DNA of 64,000 bases from positions 248,001-312,000 of the forward strand of contig JACJYL010000002.1 of assembly GCA_020636105.1 (NCBI GenBank), written 5' to 3'. Shown here piece after piece: positions 37,210 to 45,457 of the stretch; the stretch's first letter is position 1, and each line of letters starts with the position of its first letter. Position numbers and translations under genes: made by a program. The notes under the pieces are model-generated. The model saw only the letters and a list, made by a program, of their open reading frames with translations. It did no database searches and was not told the DNA's origin. Source of the stretch: Lewinellaceae bacterium. Lineage in GTDB: Bacteria; Bacteroidota; Bacteroidia; Chitinophagales; Saprospiraceae.

Positions 37210-37236
37210 AGGTGGCCGCCCCGGCCACCTTTTTTT
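37210..37236 (+). terminator. Rho-independent terminator
   Basis: AGGTGGCCG and CGGCCACCT form a perfect nine-base-pair GC-rich stem with a three-base loop, followed by seven T. It ends the operon 27749-37198 and lies between convergent transcription units, 19 bases before the 3' end of the leftward cassette. Confidence 0.93.
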
Positions 37237-37254
37237 ATACATGGATCTAACTAA

Positions 37255-38220
37255 TTATACCACAATCTCATAATTCCCATCTTCTACTTTTCTCAATGCA
37301 TAAGGCAGATGCCGGCAATAGCGCAGCGCAGAATCCCGGACTCCTATGATTTTATCCGGGGAAGCATACCATAACTCCCGGAATTCCGGGGTTGCAATTA
37401 CCTCTTTCAAGTCCAAATCATTGATATTCCCAAAGGATGGTTGGAGCATGAGGTCATTTTTGATATTGCCCAGGTGATCGATGGCGACCTTGCGGTTGTA
37501 ATAAGGATTGAATTGCAGGGCCTCCATGAAATAAGTAATGTTGACGATGTATTTTTCTTTAAACCCGGCTTCGCTTTCAAAAGGAAAATCCTCAATGGGC
37601 CGGCTGGAAAACAGGGCTTTTCCATTGCATCCGGGCACTTCCCTTGTTTCAGGGCTGTTAAAAAGGAGAACAAATCCCAGGTTGGGAATTTCATTATAAA
37701 GGGTTGCCACCTTTTCTGCGGTCATCGAAGCATTATATTTCAAAAACAGGGTGACATTTCTAAAGACTTTTCCATTCAGCAGGGTCAGTTGGGCCGTCAG
37801 TTCATCTATAGGTTGTTCTCCCGGCAGGATACGAAGCTCTATCTGGCGACAAAGCAGTTCATCCAATTTCAAAATAACCCGGGAAAGTTCAAAAGGAGAA
37901 TCAACCCTATGCTCCACGATGCCATTTTGAATGTGGTGGGGCTGCTCCCAGGAGGTATCCAGTTCGCCAAACAGGCGAGGTTCATGGGTCGTAAAACCAA
38001 GATTTTTGTTCAAAATAAACTGAACATACTGGTCAAAAACTTCGGGTTCATCAGGGGCATATTGTTTTTGAATCGCCTCAATGGAATGTTCCGGTAAATC
38101 ATTCAGGATATCATAAAAAATATTGGGGATCAGCACCACATCATTATTGTGGAGGTCATAAATACAGCTTTTATCCTTTCCTCTGACCAATTTATTATGT
38201 GCAAACAATTTGAGATACAT
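37255..38220 (-). CDS. SPASM-like peptide maturase of a grasp-with-SPASM system, cysteine-depleted
   Basis: 321 aa. The start (F-A-H-N-K-L-V-R-G-K-D-K-S-C-I-Y-D-L, then L-I-P-N-I-F-Y-D-I-L) and the N-P-Y-Y-N-R-K-V-A-I-D-H-L-G-N-I-K-N-D stretch are those of the SPASM partner of Bacteroidota ATP-grasp peptide maturases. The usual C-terminal metal motif (V-C-K-D-C-E-F-R-Y-M-C) is here G-V-R-D-S-A-L-R-Y-C-R-H: the cluster-binding Cys are lost. It is likely a non-redox binding protein now. It follows the 77-aa gene with a single base between them. Confidence 0.7.
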   Translation of the reverse strand: MYLKLFAHNKLVRGKDKSCIYDLHNNDVVLIPNIFYDILNDLPEHSIEAIQKQYAPDEPEVFDQYVQFILNKNLGFTTHEPRLFGELDTSWEQPHHIQNGIVEHRVDSPFELSRVILKLDELLCRQIELRILPGEQPIDELTAQLTLLNGKVFRNVTLFLKYNASMTAEKVATLYNEIPNLGFVLLFNSPETREVPGCNGKALFSSRPIEDFPFESEAGFKEKYIVNITYFMEALQFNPYYNRKVAIDHLGNIKNDLMLQPSFGNINDLDLKEVIATPEFRELWYASPDKIIGVRDSALRYCRHLPYALRKVEDGNYEIVV

Positions 38221-38221
38221 A

Positions 38222-38455
38222 TCAAACTTTTTTCAAAAAATCAAACAATCCGGGATAATCCCATTGAGAAGTAGGCTTATAAAGTTCATAGCCGGGAATT
38301 CCACTGCTTTGATGTTTCTCACTGCTGATCAGCCGAATGTTCTTTCGCAACTCCGGCACCGCCTTTTGTTCCATTTTATTGAGACAGAAATACTGGATGG
38401 GAATTTGTTCCTTTTCCACGTTTGGGAACAGCTCGGAAGTATAATCTTTAATCAT
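38222..38455 (-). CDS. small protein of the ATP-grasp cassette (77 aa); possible peptide substrate
   Basis: Its ATG overlaps the end of the ATP-grasp gene (ATGA type) and its stop is one base before the SPASM-like start, so it fills the space between two coupled genes exactly. The protein is mixed charged with an S-S-E-K-H-Q-S-S-G-I-P-G-Y segment and ends F-D-F-L-K-K-V. In grasp-with-SPASM systems a small precursor is expected, so this could be it, or an accessory chaperone. It shares no similarity with the three peptides at 45-47 kb. Confidence 0.55.
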   Translation of the reverse strand: MIKDYTSELFPNVEKEQIPIQYFCLNKMEQKAVPELRKNIRLISSEKHQSSGIPGYELYKPTSQWDYPGLFDFLKKV

Positions 38456-39435
38456 AAAGCTTTGTCTTTTTGAATGAGGTGCTCGGCGATCAGTCGGTCG
38501 AGCTGGAAATTACATTTTTGGGAAGGAGCGAGATACTGTCCTGCCGGGTTCACTTCGATGAAATGGTACTGCCCGTCTGTATCCCTCATAATATCAACGC
38601 TGCCGGTATTGAGCCCGATGCGTTTCATGAAAACATCAATGCGCTGCTCTATATCCAGGGGCAGGTTAAAAGGCACAAAATGAGTGGTTTTCAGGTTCTG
38701 AATCAGTTTTATATCAGAAGTGGCTGTCAACGCCTCCTGGTTAAGGGAAACCTCCGTATAACACCTTCCTTCAAGGTAAAAAATGCGCAACTCATAGGCT
38801 CCCCTGATCTTTTCCTGGACCAGGCTTGGAAAAAACTGTTCCGGCAGCGCATTCAGGGTTTCTTCATCCGGCTGATGCGTGAAGGAGGTAAAAACAGCAT
38901 CATCCTTAAAATAATACTGACAGTAATTGATCGGCTTTATGATGATCTGGTGGTCAAATTGTTTCATCAGGGCCTTCAGGTCCGATTTGGAACGGATGAT
39001 ATAGGCTTCCGGTACATTAAACCCACATTCCCGGGCCTCATTCAGGATGACGAGTTTATTGCCTGAGAAAGCGGTGGCCTGATACCCGGGCAGCCAGTAT
39101 TTGTCTTTTAAAGTATAGTAAAAATAATCGATGAGGTATTGATTCTCTTTGGACAGCTCGCGTTGGAGATCCTGCTCACGGGGGAGCGTAGCCGATTTTC
39201 CCAGATGCACTTTTTTGCCAAAACGCCGGAAAAAGACGGCATTGACCTCTTTTTGAAAACTAATGTTGTCATCCAGGATCAGGTCGTTTTGGTGTAAATC
39301 CATTTTCCATCGACGTTGGGTGGTATGGAAAAAATCACCATTGATACGAATAAAATCGGCACCGTAATACAGCAGCCAGTCTATGACCGGATCAGTGCCT
39401 TGTTCAAATTGATCAAACGAAAGTATGAGAATCAT
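38452..39435 (-). CDS. ATP-grasp peptide maturase (graspetide-type ligase)
   Basis: 327 aa. The later part has the peptide-ligase form of the ATP-grasp: I-I-I-K-P-I-N-Y (ATP lysine), Y-E-L-R-I-F-Y-L-E-G, L-N-T-G-S-V-D-I-M-R and F-I-E-V-N-P-A-G-Q-Y (metal-binding Glu and Asn). This matches the maturase of Bacteroidota grasp-with-SPASM systems, which link side-chain carboxylates of a peptide to Ser/Thr/Lys. It is transcribed leftward, divergent from the methyltransferase gene, with 168 bases between. Confidence 0.8.
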   Translation of the reverse strand: MILILSFDQFEQGTDPVIDWLLYYGADFIRINGDFFHTTQRRWKMDLHQNDLILDDNISFQKEVNAVFFRRFGKKVHLGKSATLPREQDLQRELSKENQYLIDYFYYTLKDKYWLPGYQATAFSGNKLVILNEARECGFNVPEAYIIRSKSDLKALMKQFDHQIIIKPINYCQYYFKDDAVFTSFTHQPDEETLNALPEQFFPSLVQEKIRGAYELRIFYLEGRCYTEVSLNQEALTATSDIKLIQNLKTTHFVPFNLPLDIEQRIDVFMKRIGLNTGSVDIMRDTDGQYHFIEVNPAGQYLAPSQKCNFQLDRLIAEHLIQKDKAL

Positions 39436-39540
39436 TCAATTGTAGTTTCGGTGCCTTTGCCCGCCCAATAGGGGGATAAAATAAGAAACGCGGACTTTAA
39501 AAAACACCCGCGCAAGGCAAATTTAATAATTCCTGTAACT

Positions 39541-39577
39541 ATTTGTAACCAAATTCCGGCTCATTCTGTCTAATCAG
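39541..39577 (+). promoter_or_regulatory. candidate ECF-sigma promoter element (copy 2)
   Basis: ATTTGTAACCAA, then CCGGCTCATTCTGTC and CAGG, repeating the element at 27662-27700. GTAAC and GTC are 18 bases apart. GTC begins 36 bases upstream of the methyltransferase start, a normal promoter distance. Confidence 0.5.
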
Positions 39578-39603
39578 GCAAATTCAAAAAAATTAGCAAA
39601 AAA

Positions 39604-40770
39604 ATGCAAGCGATACAATTACAACAGCAAACGGAAGAGCAGTTTATTTTAGGTACGGCACAGTATTACAAAGGAGTAGAAACAATCAATTTATTTACTT
39701 CTTCCCTTTTGCTAAACGCTTTTCAGCAAGCTGGATTTTTTAACCACGCCGGCGAAAAAATAGAGATCGCCGAATTTAGGGGCCGCATTTTAAAATCTGA
39801 AAGGCACTTGCGTTTATTTTTTGCTTTGCTGGACATCCTGGAACGTCACGAATACTTGGAGGTTGACCAGAATATACTAAAGGTTACTCCAAAAGCCACC
39901 GCAGCAACTACAAAAAGCCAAATTGAACGACTGTTAAATGTGGAACAACATGACCTCACGGAAGACCCGCTAATCAATGACCATCTTTGGCCGATAGCGA
40001 GCTTCACCAGGGAAATTCTCGGTAACATTTTCGAAGTAATCACCGAGCAAAAAGTATACCTCGAAGTTTTGTTTCCCAACAATGATTTTTCAAAAGTCGA
40101 AAGAATTTACCGCGACAATGTTCAGACCTACCAGAACCTCAAACTTGCTGAAGCGGTCCGGGACAAGGTAGAAAAACTGATCACCCTCAACCCCGGGAAA
40201 AAGATCAAACTGCTGGAAGTCGGTTCGGGTACCGGTATGGGAACCCTGAAAGTACTTGAGTATATAAAACCATTCGGCGAACACCTGGAATTCTGGTTCA
40301 CCGATATAAGCACCGGGTTTACCCGGAGAGCCAAAAAGAAATTTTCGAACGATTATCCTTTCATGCAATTTGGTGGATTAGACATCAGCAAACCCATTGC
40401 AGATCAAGGATTTAATAAAGAAGACATCGATATTCTATTCTGTACCAATGTGGTGCATGCGACCCCGTATATCATGGACGTATTCACCAACCTGGAGTAC
40501 CTTTTAAAAGATGGTGGCTGGCTCTTTGTCAACGATCTCTCAAAAAGACTCGACTGGACGACGGTGATCTTCGGACTTACGGAAGGCTGGTGGTTTTTCA
40601 AAGACCCCGAATACCGGATTGCTCACTCCCCGATCTTGTCAAGGGAAAAATTTGAAGAAATTTTCGAACAATTCGGTTTCGAACAGATCAGCTCCACTGG
40701 ACTGGATATTATCGACCGGTCAGATTACCCGCAGAGTATCATCTCGGGGGTTTTGAACCGCAAAAAATGA
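39604..40770 (+). CDS. class I SAM-dependent methyltransferase (polyketide MT-domain-like)
   Basis: 388 aa. The N-terminal ~180 residues are helical; the Rossmann core begins with L-L-E-V-G-S-G-T-G-M-G-T (SAM motif I), then F-T-D-I-S and D-I-L-F-C-T-N-V-V-H-A-T. The segment F-G-L-T-E-G-W-W-F-F-K-D-P-E-Y-R followed by S-P-I-L-S resembles the methyltransferase domains of polyketide synthases. In this locus it probably methylates the aryl or polyene part, as in aryl-polyene clusters. It heads the rightward row 39604-43695. Confidence 0.8.
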   Translation: MQAIQLQQQTEEQFILGTAQYYKGVETINLFTSSLLLNAFQQAGFFNHAGEKIEIAEFRGRILKSERHLRLFFALLDILERHEYLEVDQNILKVTPKATAATTKSQIERLLNVEQHDLTEDPLINDHLWPIASFTREILGNIFEVITEQKVYLEVLFPNNDFSKVERIYRDNVQTYQNLKLAEAVRDKVEKLITLNPGKKIKLLEVGSGTGMGTLKVLEYIKPFGEHLEFWFTDISTGFTRRAKKKFSNDYPFMQFGGLDISKPIADQGFNKEDIDILFCTNVVHATPYIMDVFTNLEYLLKDGGWLFVNDLSKRLDWTTVIFGLTEGWWFFKDPEYRIAHSPILSREKFEEIFEQFGFEQISSTGLDIIDRSDYPQSIISGVLNRKK

Positions 40771-40834
40771 CCCATTAGGAATACTCAATTTGAAAAAGAA
40801 ATAAAAATTAGGCTTAACACGTAAACATGAGATT

Positions 40835-42418
40835 ATGGTATTAGCAGCAAACGGGACCACCCAACAGACAGCCGTAACAATAGGCAATGGGTTTTTAAGG
40901 ATTGATGACATTGAACGACTGGTACTTGACGGCTCCCCCCTTTCGCTTTCGGCACAAGGCCTTGAAAAGGTGGAAAAATGTTTCCAGTTTTTATCAGACT
41001 TTTCCAGGTCCAAAGTCATCTACGGGATCAATACGGGATTCGGACCTATGGCTCAATATAAAATAGAGGATGATGACCTTGTGGAGCTCCAGTACAATCT
41101 TGTCAGAAGCCATTGTTCCGGGTCGGGTCAGGTAGTCAGACCAGCGTTTATAAAAGCGTTGATGATCATCAGGCTCAACACGATGATGAAAGGACATTCT
41201 GGTGTGCATCCCGATTTGTTGCATTTGTTAACCGAACTCATCAACAACGATGTTTTGCCTAATATCTACGAGCATGGCGGACTGGGAGCCAGCGGCGACC
41301 TTGTACAACTTGCCCACCTGGGATTGTGCCTGATCGGCGAAGGTAAGGTAAGGATAAACGGGAAAGAAAAACAAGCTAAAGAAGCTTTTGAAACCCTTGG
41401 ATTAAAGCCTGCACAATTTCACATCAGGGAAGGATTATCCATCCTCAACGGCACCTCCGCGATGACCGGCTACGGAGCCATCAACCTGATCGAAAGCAGA
41501 AACCTGCTGAAATGGGCGACCCTGGCTTCGGCCATGATCATAGAGATCGTGCAATCCTACGACGACTATTATTCACACGAACTAAACGGAGTGAAACACC
41601 ACCCCGGACAACAGGATATTGCCACGAACCTCAGGAAAATCCTGGAAGACAGCCAGCTCCTGAAAAAACGGGAAGTTCATCTCTACCAGGGAGAAACCAA
41701 GGAAAAGATTTTTGAAGAAAAGGTCCAGGAGTACTATTCTATCCGATGTGTACCCCAGATACTGGGCCCCATCCTAGAAACCATTGAAGAAGCCGTGAGG
41801 ATAGTGGAAAACGAGATGAATTCAGCCAGCGATAACCCCATCATTGATGCGGAAAGACAAAATGTTTTCCATGGCGGAAATTTCCATGGGGATTATGTTT
41901 CCCTGGAAATGGACAAGCTCAAAATTGCGGTCTCAAAGATGTCCATGCTTATCGAAAGGCAATTGAATTTTTTGCTGAACGATCAGCTCAACAAAATACT
42001 GCCGCCATTCGCCAACCTGGGAATACTGGGATTAAACCTGGGCATGCAAGGGGCACAATTTGTGGCCACATCGACCACAGCAGAGAACCAAACCCTAAGT
42101 TACCCCATGTACCTCCACAGTATCCCCAGCAACAAAGACAACCAGGATATTGTGAGCATGGGAGCCAATGCAGCCCTGATTACGCAGAAAGTGATCCAAA
42201 ACACCTACGAAATAGCGGCGGTGTTATTTGGCACCATCATACAATCGATCGATTACCTGAATATACAGGACAAGATGTCGGCCTGCACCAGGAGTTTGTA
42301 TGAAGACCTAAGAAAAACCATACCCGCTTTTGAAGACGACATCATCATGTACGAATTCACCCACAAGGTGGCTGAATTCCTTAAAGAACAGGACGTGGAT
42401 GCATACCTTCCTGCATAG
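40835..42418 (+). CDS. tyrosine/histidine ammonia-lyase family, most like Bacteroidota tyrosine ammonia-lyase
   Basis: 527 aa with the MIO-forming Ala152-Ser153-Gly154 in G-G-L-G-A-S-G-D-L-V-Q-L. V-I-Y-G-I-N-T-G-F-G-P-M-A-Q-Y and L-Q-Y-N-L-V-R-S-H-C-S-G-S-G match, as far as I recall it, the tyrosine ammonia-lyase of the Flavobacterium johnsoniae flexirubin pathway much better than true HutH. N-P-I-I-D and Q-D-I-V-S-M-G are also kept. It should deaminate L-tyrosine to 4-coumarate, the starter for the ligase at 35888. No histidine-degradation genes are nearby. Confidence 0.88.
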   Translation: MVLAANGTTQQTAVTIGNGFLRIDDIERLVLDGSPLSLSAQGLEKVEKCFQFLSDFSRSKVIYGINTGFGPMAQYKIEDDDLVELQYNLVRSHCSGSGQVVRPAFIKALMIIRLNTMMKGHSGVHPDLLHLLTELINNDVLPNIYEHGGLGASGDLVQLAHLGLCLIGEGKVRINGKEKQAKEAFETLGLKPAQFHIREGLSILNGTSAMTGYGAINLIESRNLLKWATLASAMIIEIVQSYDDYYSHELNGVKHHPGQQDIATNLRKILEDSQLLKKREVHLYQGETKEKIFEEKVQEYYSIRCVPQILGPILETIEEAVRIVENEMNSASDNPIIDAERQNVFHGGNFHGDYVSLEMDKLKIAVSKMSMLIERQLNFLLNDQLNKILPPFANLGILGLNLGMQGAQFVATSTTAENQTLSYPMYLHSIPSNKDNQDIVSMGANAALITQKVIQNTYEIAAVLFGTIIQSIDYLNIQDKMSACTRSLYEDLRKTIPAFEDDIIMYEFTHKVAEFLKEQDVDAYLPA

Positions 42419-42453
42419 AGAAGGTAGCTTAACTGAACATAAAAAAAACAATC

Positions 42454-43206
42454 ATGAAAAGAGATACACCTTCAATGAGGTTTGCCCTGGTAACCGGCGG
42501 ATCGAGAGGTATCGGCAGGGCAACCTGCCTGGAACTTGCAGAACAAGGTTATAATATCATCCTCAACTACCGGTCGAATGAAGAGGCAGCCCTGGAAGCC
42601 AAGGCGCTGGTGGAAAAGAAGAATGTAAGGGTGGATCTGTTGAAATTTGACATCTCAGACCCATCCCAGGTAGACGAAAAACTCATGAATTGGATGGACA
42701 ACAATACGGATTGCAGCATTGATGTCCTCATCAATAATGCCGGAACCCGAAAAGACAACCTTTTCATTTGGATCGATAAGAATGAATGGGACCATGTGAT
42801 CAATACCAATGTAACCGGATTTTACAATGTATCCCGCCATGTGCTCAAGAAGATGGTACTCCAGCGAAGAGGGCGAATCATTAACATCGTATCCAACTCG
42901 GCCCACCATGGCATGAAAGGGCAAACCCACTATTCAGCCTCAAAAGCCGCCCTCATTGCTGCGACCAAAGCATTGTCGAAAGAAGTGGGAAAACGAAACA
43001 TTACCGTAAATGCCATTTCCCCCGGATACATACAGACCGAAATGATCCAGGATCTGGACGAAGAAAAAATAAAAAATTTCATCCCCCTGAATCGATTTGG
43101 TCAACCCGAAGAAGTTGCCGACCTGATAGGGTTCCTGGTTTCAGACAAGGCCAGTTATATTACCGGACAGGTCTTGTCGGTGGACGGAGGTGGAATTGAC
43201 TTTTAA
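42454..43206 (+). CDS. 3-oxoacyl-ACP reductase (FabG-like SDR)
   Basis: 250 aa short-chain dehydrogenase: T-G-G-S-R-G-I-G-R-A (NADPH site), N-N-A-G-T, catalytic Ser in S-N-S-A-H, Y-S-A-S-K-A-A (Tyr and Lys), and I-S-P-G-Y-I-Q-T-E-M. It reduces the 3-keto group in each elongation round. It starts 35 bases after the ammonia-lyase stop, in the same row. Confidence 0.9.
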   Translation: MKRDTPSMRFALVTGGSRGIGRATCLELAEQGYNIILNYRSNEEAALEAKALVEKKNVRVDLLKFDISDPSQVDEKLMNWMDNNTDCSIDVLINNAGTRKDNLFIWIDKNEWDHVINTNVTGFYNVSRHVLKKMVLQRRGRIINIVSNSAHHGMKGQTHYSASKAALIAATKALSKEVGKRNITVNAISPGYIQTEMIQDLDEEKIKNFIPLNRFGQPEEVADLIGFLVSDKASYITGQVLSVDGGGIDF

Positions 43207-43236
43207 CCTAATTGTTTAATTATAAAAATATTCAAA

Positions 43237-43695
43237 ATGATCAAAGGACTAATTTTAGCCGCCCTGGGTAGTTTTTTACTCCCCCTCAATTTTAACAGCG
43301 ATTATTCGGCAGAAATGTTGAATAAAACCACCGGGACGCTCAATCTGGAAATCAAAAATATCAAAAATAAGAAAGGTAAAATCCGCATTACTGTTTTTGA
43401 TAATCAAAAGGATTTCCTGAAAAAAGGGGATGAAATTCCGGTAAAAGTTAACAATACAGGAAGTATTAAAGTGAATCTTGACGACCTGCCATTCGGAACC
43501 TATGCCATAAGTATTTTTCACGATTTGAATAATAATGGCAAACTGGACGTGAATTTCTTCGGCATCCCGGAAGAACCCTACGGATTCTCCAACAATATAA
43601 GGCCGAGATTCAGAGCGCCTAAATACAATGAATCCGAATTCACTTTCAACCGCGAAGGGCAGTCGGTGGATATCAAACTGGGAAGTGCCTTTTAA
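43237..43695 (+). CDS. DUF2141 domain-containing exported protein
   Basis: 152 aa with an N-terminal hydrophobic segment (signal peptide). L-P-F-G-T-Y-A-I-S-I-F-H-D-L-N-N-N-G-K-L-D and F-G-I-P-E-E-P-Y-G-F-S-N-N are the defining motifs of DUF2141, a beta-sandwich of unknown function. These proteins are often found beside carotenoid, flexirubin or other pigment genes, which fits here. It ends the methyltransferase row; a hairpin follows. Confidence 0.82.
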   Translation: MIKGLILAALGSFLLPLNFNSDYSAEMLNKTTGTLNLEIKNIKNKKGKIRITVFDNQKDFLKKGDEIPVKVNNTGSIKVNLDDLPFGTYAISIFHDLNNNGKLDVNFFGIPEEPYGFSNNIRPRFRAPKYNESEFTFNREGQSVDIKLGSAF

Positions 43696-43721
43696 GGAAA
43701 AATAAAAAAAGAACGGAAATA

Positions 43722-43766
43722 CTGACCATGAGCCTTCACGGCTAATGCCGAAGGCTCACGGGTCAG
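43722..43766 (+). terminator. long hairpin between the polyene row and the RiPP row
   Basis: CTGACCATGAGCCTTC pairs with GAAGGCTCACGGGTCAG (one base bulged), and the loop contains a further CGGC/GCCG pair. The stem is about 16 base pairs. There is no T run after it, so it may be a processing or pausing structure rather than a strict Rho-independent terminator. Confidence 0.6.
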
Positions 43767-43844
43767 AAAGTTCATCAGAATGTAAGCAATACCAATTTAA
43801 GGGAAATAACGGAATATCCAAAATAAAAGGAAAAATTAAAAAAC

Positions 43845-45035
43845 ATGAATATTCAATACGCATTATTTGAAAAGGTGGATCTGCCGCCCACAGAAAATGG
43901 AAAATACGTGGCTGTAGTGAACGGCAATTACTTTTACATCGGGGATATCCTTTATTTTATCCTTCAAAAGTTAAAAGAAAAAAGCGGTGCAGAAGAAATC
44001 AAGAGCTACCTGCGCCTCAAAAAAGAGATCAATGTCGAAGATGATGTCCTGGAATCCATACTGGAAGAAGCCGTTGAAAAGCTAAAACTGGACAAAAACC
44101 CCGAAGACATCGTATCCACAGGAAGATCACGATACATCTACCTGAATGCAGAGATCATCAAAGAGAATTTACTCCAAAAAATTACCAATCCTTTTACCTT
44201 TTTGTTTAAAGGAAAATTGTTCCTGGTGCTTTTACTGTCTTCTTTTTTCATCACCGGTTACCATATTTTCAATGTAGCCACTTTTGGAGACAATGCAGGG
44301 AGAGTACTGCTCTCCGCCGGAAACCTGGGCATCATTTACCTGGTAATCGGATTGATACTCTTTGCCCATGAAATGGGCCACGCGACGGCATGTAAAAGGT
44401 ATGACGTCTCTCCCAAAAACATAAGTTTTGGCTTTTACCTGATCTTCCCCGTGTTTTTCACTGATGTGACCAAAGCATGGGTGTTGACCAAAAAAAATCG
44501 AATAGTCATCAACTGTGGAGGCATTTACTTCCAATTGCTGATCAACACGCTTCTGATTGCTTTTTATGCCCTGACGCCCAATAAATCAGAGACGGCATCG
44601 ATCATGCTAAATGCCATAATATTTACCAATACCTCCGTAGTTATTTATTCCCTGATCCCTTTTATGCGCTATGACGGCTACTGGATCTATTCTGACTTCT
44701 TTGATCTGCCGAACCTGATGAAAAGATCTTTTAAATACCCCTTTGCCTTGTTTGACAAAACCAATAAAACCGAAGGAGATAAAATTAACTGGCCTTTGTT
44801 GGCATACTCTTTATCCAACTATGTGTTATTGATCTTCTTTTTCATCGTGATGACAAAGTTTTATCAGAACTCGATCGTCTACTTTAAGGACTACCTGGAG
44901 TCAGGCAATTTATCAAGCCTCTTCACCCGGGAAAATTTTAAAGGAATATTCAGAATGATCATATTCGCAGGAATGACCATAGTGGTACTCTACAGGTTCA
45001 TCAAAGCCGGAAGAAACTTTATCAATCAAATATAA
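43845..45035 (+). CDS. M50-type membrane metalloprotease with PqqD/RRE-like N-terminus (peptide maturation)
   Basis: 396 aa. Residues about 1-95 look like a PqqD-type winged helix (strands V-A-V-V-N-G-N-Y-F-Y-I-G, then helices). Membrane helices follow. The zinc motif H-E-M-G-H (His175, Glu176, His179) is in the third helix, and the third-ligand region reads F-M-R-Y-D-G-Y-W-I-Y-S-D-F-F-D-L-P-N-L, characteristic of the peptide zinc metalloproteases that go with RiPP clusters. It probably cleaves or exports the modified peptides. The first precursor gene begins 41 bases later. Confidence 0.82.
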   Translation: MNIQYALFEKVDLPPTENGKYVAVVNGNYFYIGDILYFILQKLKEKSGAEEIKSYLRLKKEINVEDDVLESILEEAVEKLKLDKNPEDIVSTGRSRYIYLNAEIIKENLLQKITNPFTFLFKGKLFLVLLLSSFFITGYHIFNVATFGDNAGRVLLSAGNLGIIYLVIGLILFAHEMGHATACKRYDVSPKNISFGFYLIFPVFFTDVTKAWVLTKKNRIVINCGGIYFQLLINTLLIAFYALTPNKSETASIMLNAIIFTNTSVVIYSLIPFMRYDGYWIYSDFFDLPNLMKRSFKYPFALFDKTNKTEGDKINWPLLAYSLSNYVLLIFFFIVMTKFYQNSIVYFKDYLESGNLSSLFTRENFKGIFRMIIFAGMTIVVLYRFIKAGRNFINQI

Positions 45036-45076
45036 ATTCATCTTACTCTTTATTAACCATTAAAATTCTGTCAATT

Positions 45077-45241
45077 ATGAAAAGTGTAAACACAACCGAA
45101 GACTTGAAACAAGGTTTGAACATTCTCGAACTCGAAGAACGCCTGGAAATGGTAAACCTCTCTGCCATCGCAGCTGAAACTTCCTGGAGATGTGATGACA
45201 ACGGTGACCCGGCTCCAACAGAAGACGTGATCGCTGCCTAA
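45077..45241 (+). CDS. RiPP precursor peptide 1
   Basis: 54 aa. The leader-like part contains L-E-L-E-E-R-L-E-M-V-N-L, shared by all three peptides here, followed by A-I-A-A-E. The likely core begins near T-S-W-R-C-D-D-N (Trp37, Arg38, Cys39) and has an acidic, Pro-containing tail (G-D-P-A-P-T-E-D-V-I-A-A). TATTAACCAT is found 17 bases before the ATG, as a variant before each of the three genes. No double-Gly site exists. It lies between the M50 protease and peptide 2. Confidence 0.88.
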   Translation: MKSVNTTEDLKQGLNILELEERLEMVNLSAIAAETSWRCDDNGDPAPTEDVIAA

Positions 45242-45295
45242 CAACGGATTTTAAAACCATATTTATATTTTTTTAACCATTAAATTTTATTAATC

Positions 45296-45457
45296 ATGAA
45301 GAATGTAAGCAAAACTGAAGATTTGAAAAATGGATTGAACGTACTCGAACTCGAAGAGCGTCTGGAAATGGTGAACCTCACAGCTGTTGCTGCGGAAAGT
45401 TCATGGAGATGCGATGACAATGATGTAGAGGTGGACAAAGATGTTTTAATGGCTTAA
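45296..45457 (+). CDS. RiPP precursor peptide 2
   Basis: 53 aa. It shares N-terminal M-K-N-V-S-K-T, L-E-L-E-E-R-L-E-M-V-N-L and the core S-S-W-R-C-D-D-N with peptide 3, from which it differs in only a few positions (tail D-V-E-V-D-K-D-V-L-M-A). Arg38 is the only Arg after the leader. The 53-base spacer to peptide 1 and the same upstream TTTTAACCAT indicate tandem duplication. Confidence 0.88.
   Translation: MKNVSKTEDLKNGLNVLELEERLEMVNLTAVAAESSWRCDDNDVEVDKDVLMA

Noticed and set aside
40835..42418. Annotation as histidine ammonia-lyase (hutH).
   Set aside because: No other histidine-degradation genes are near, and sequence motifs fit the Bacteroidota tyrosine ammonia-lyase of pigment pathways better.
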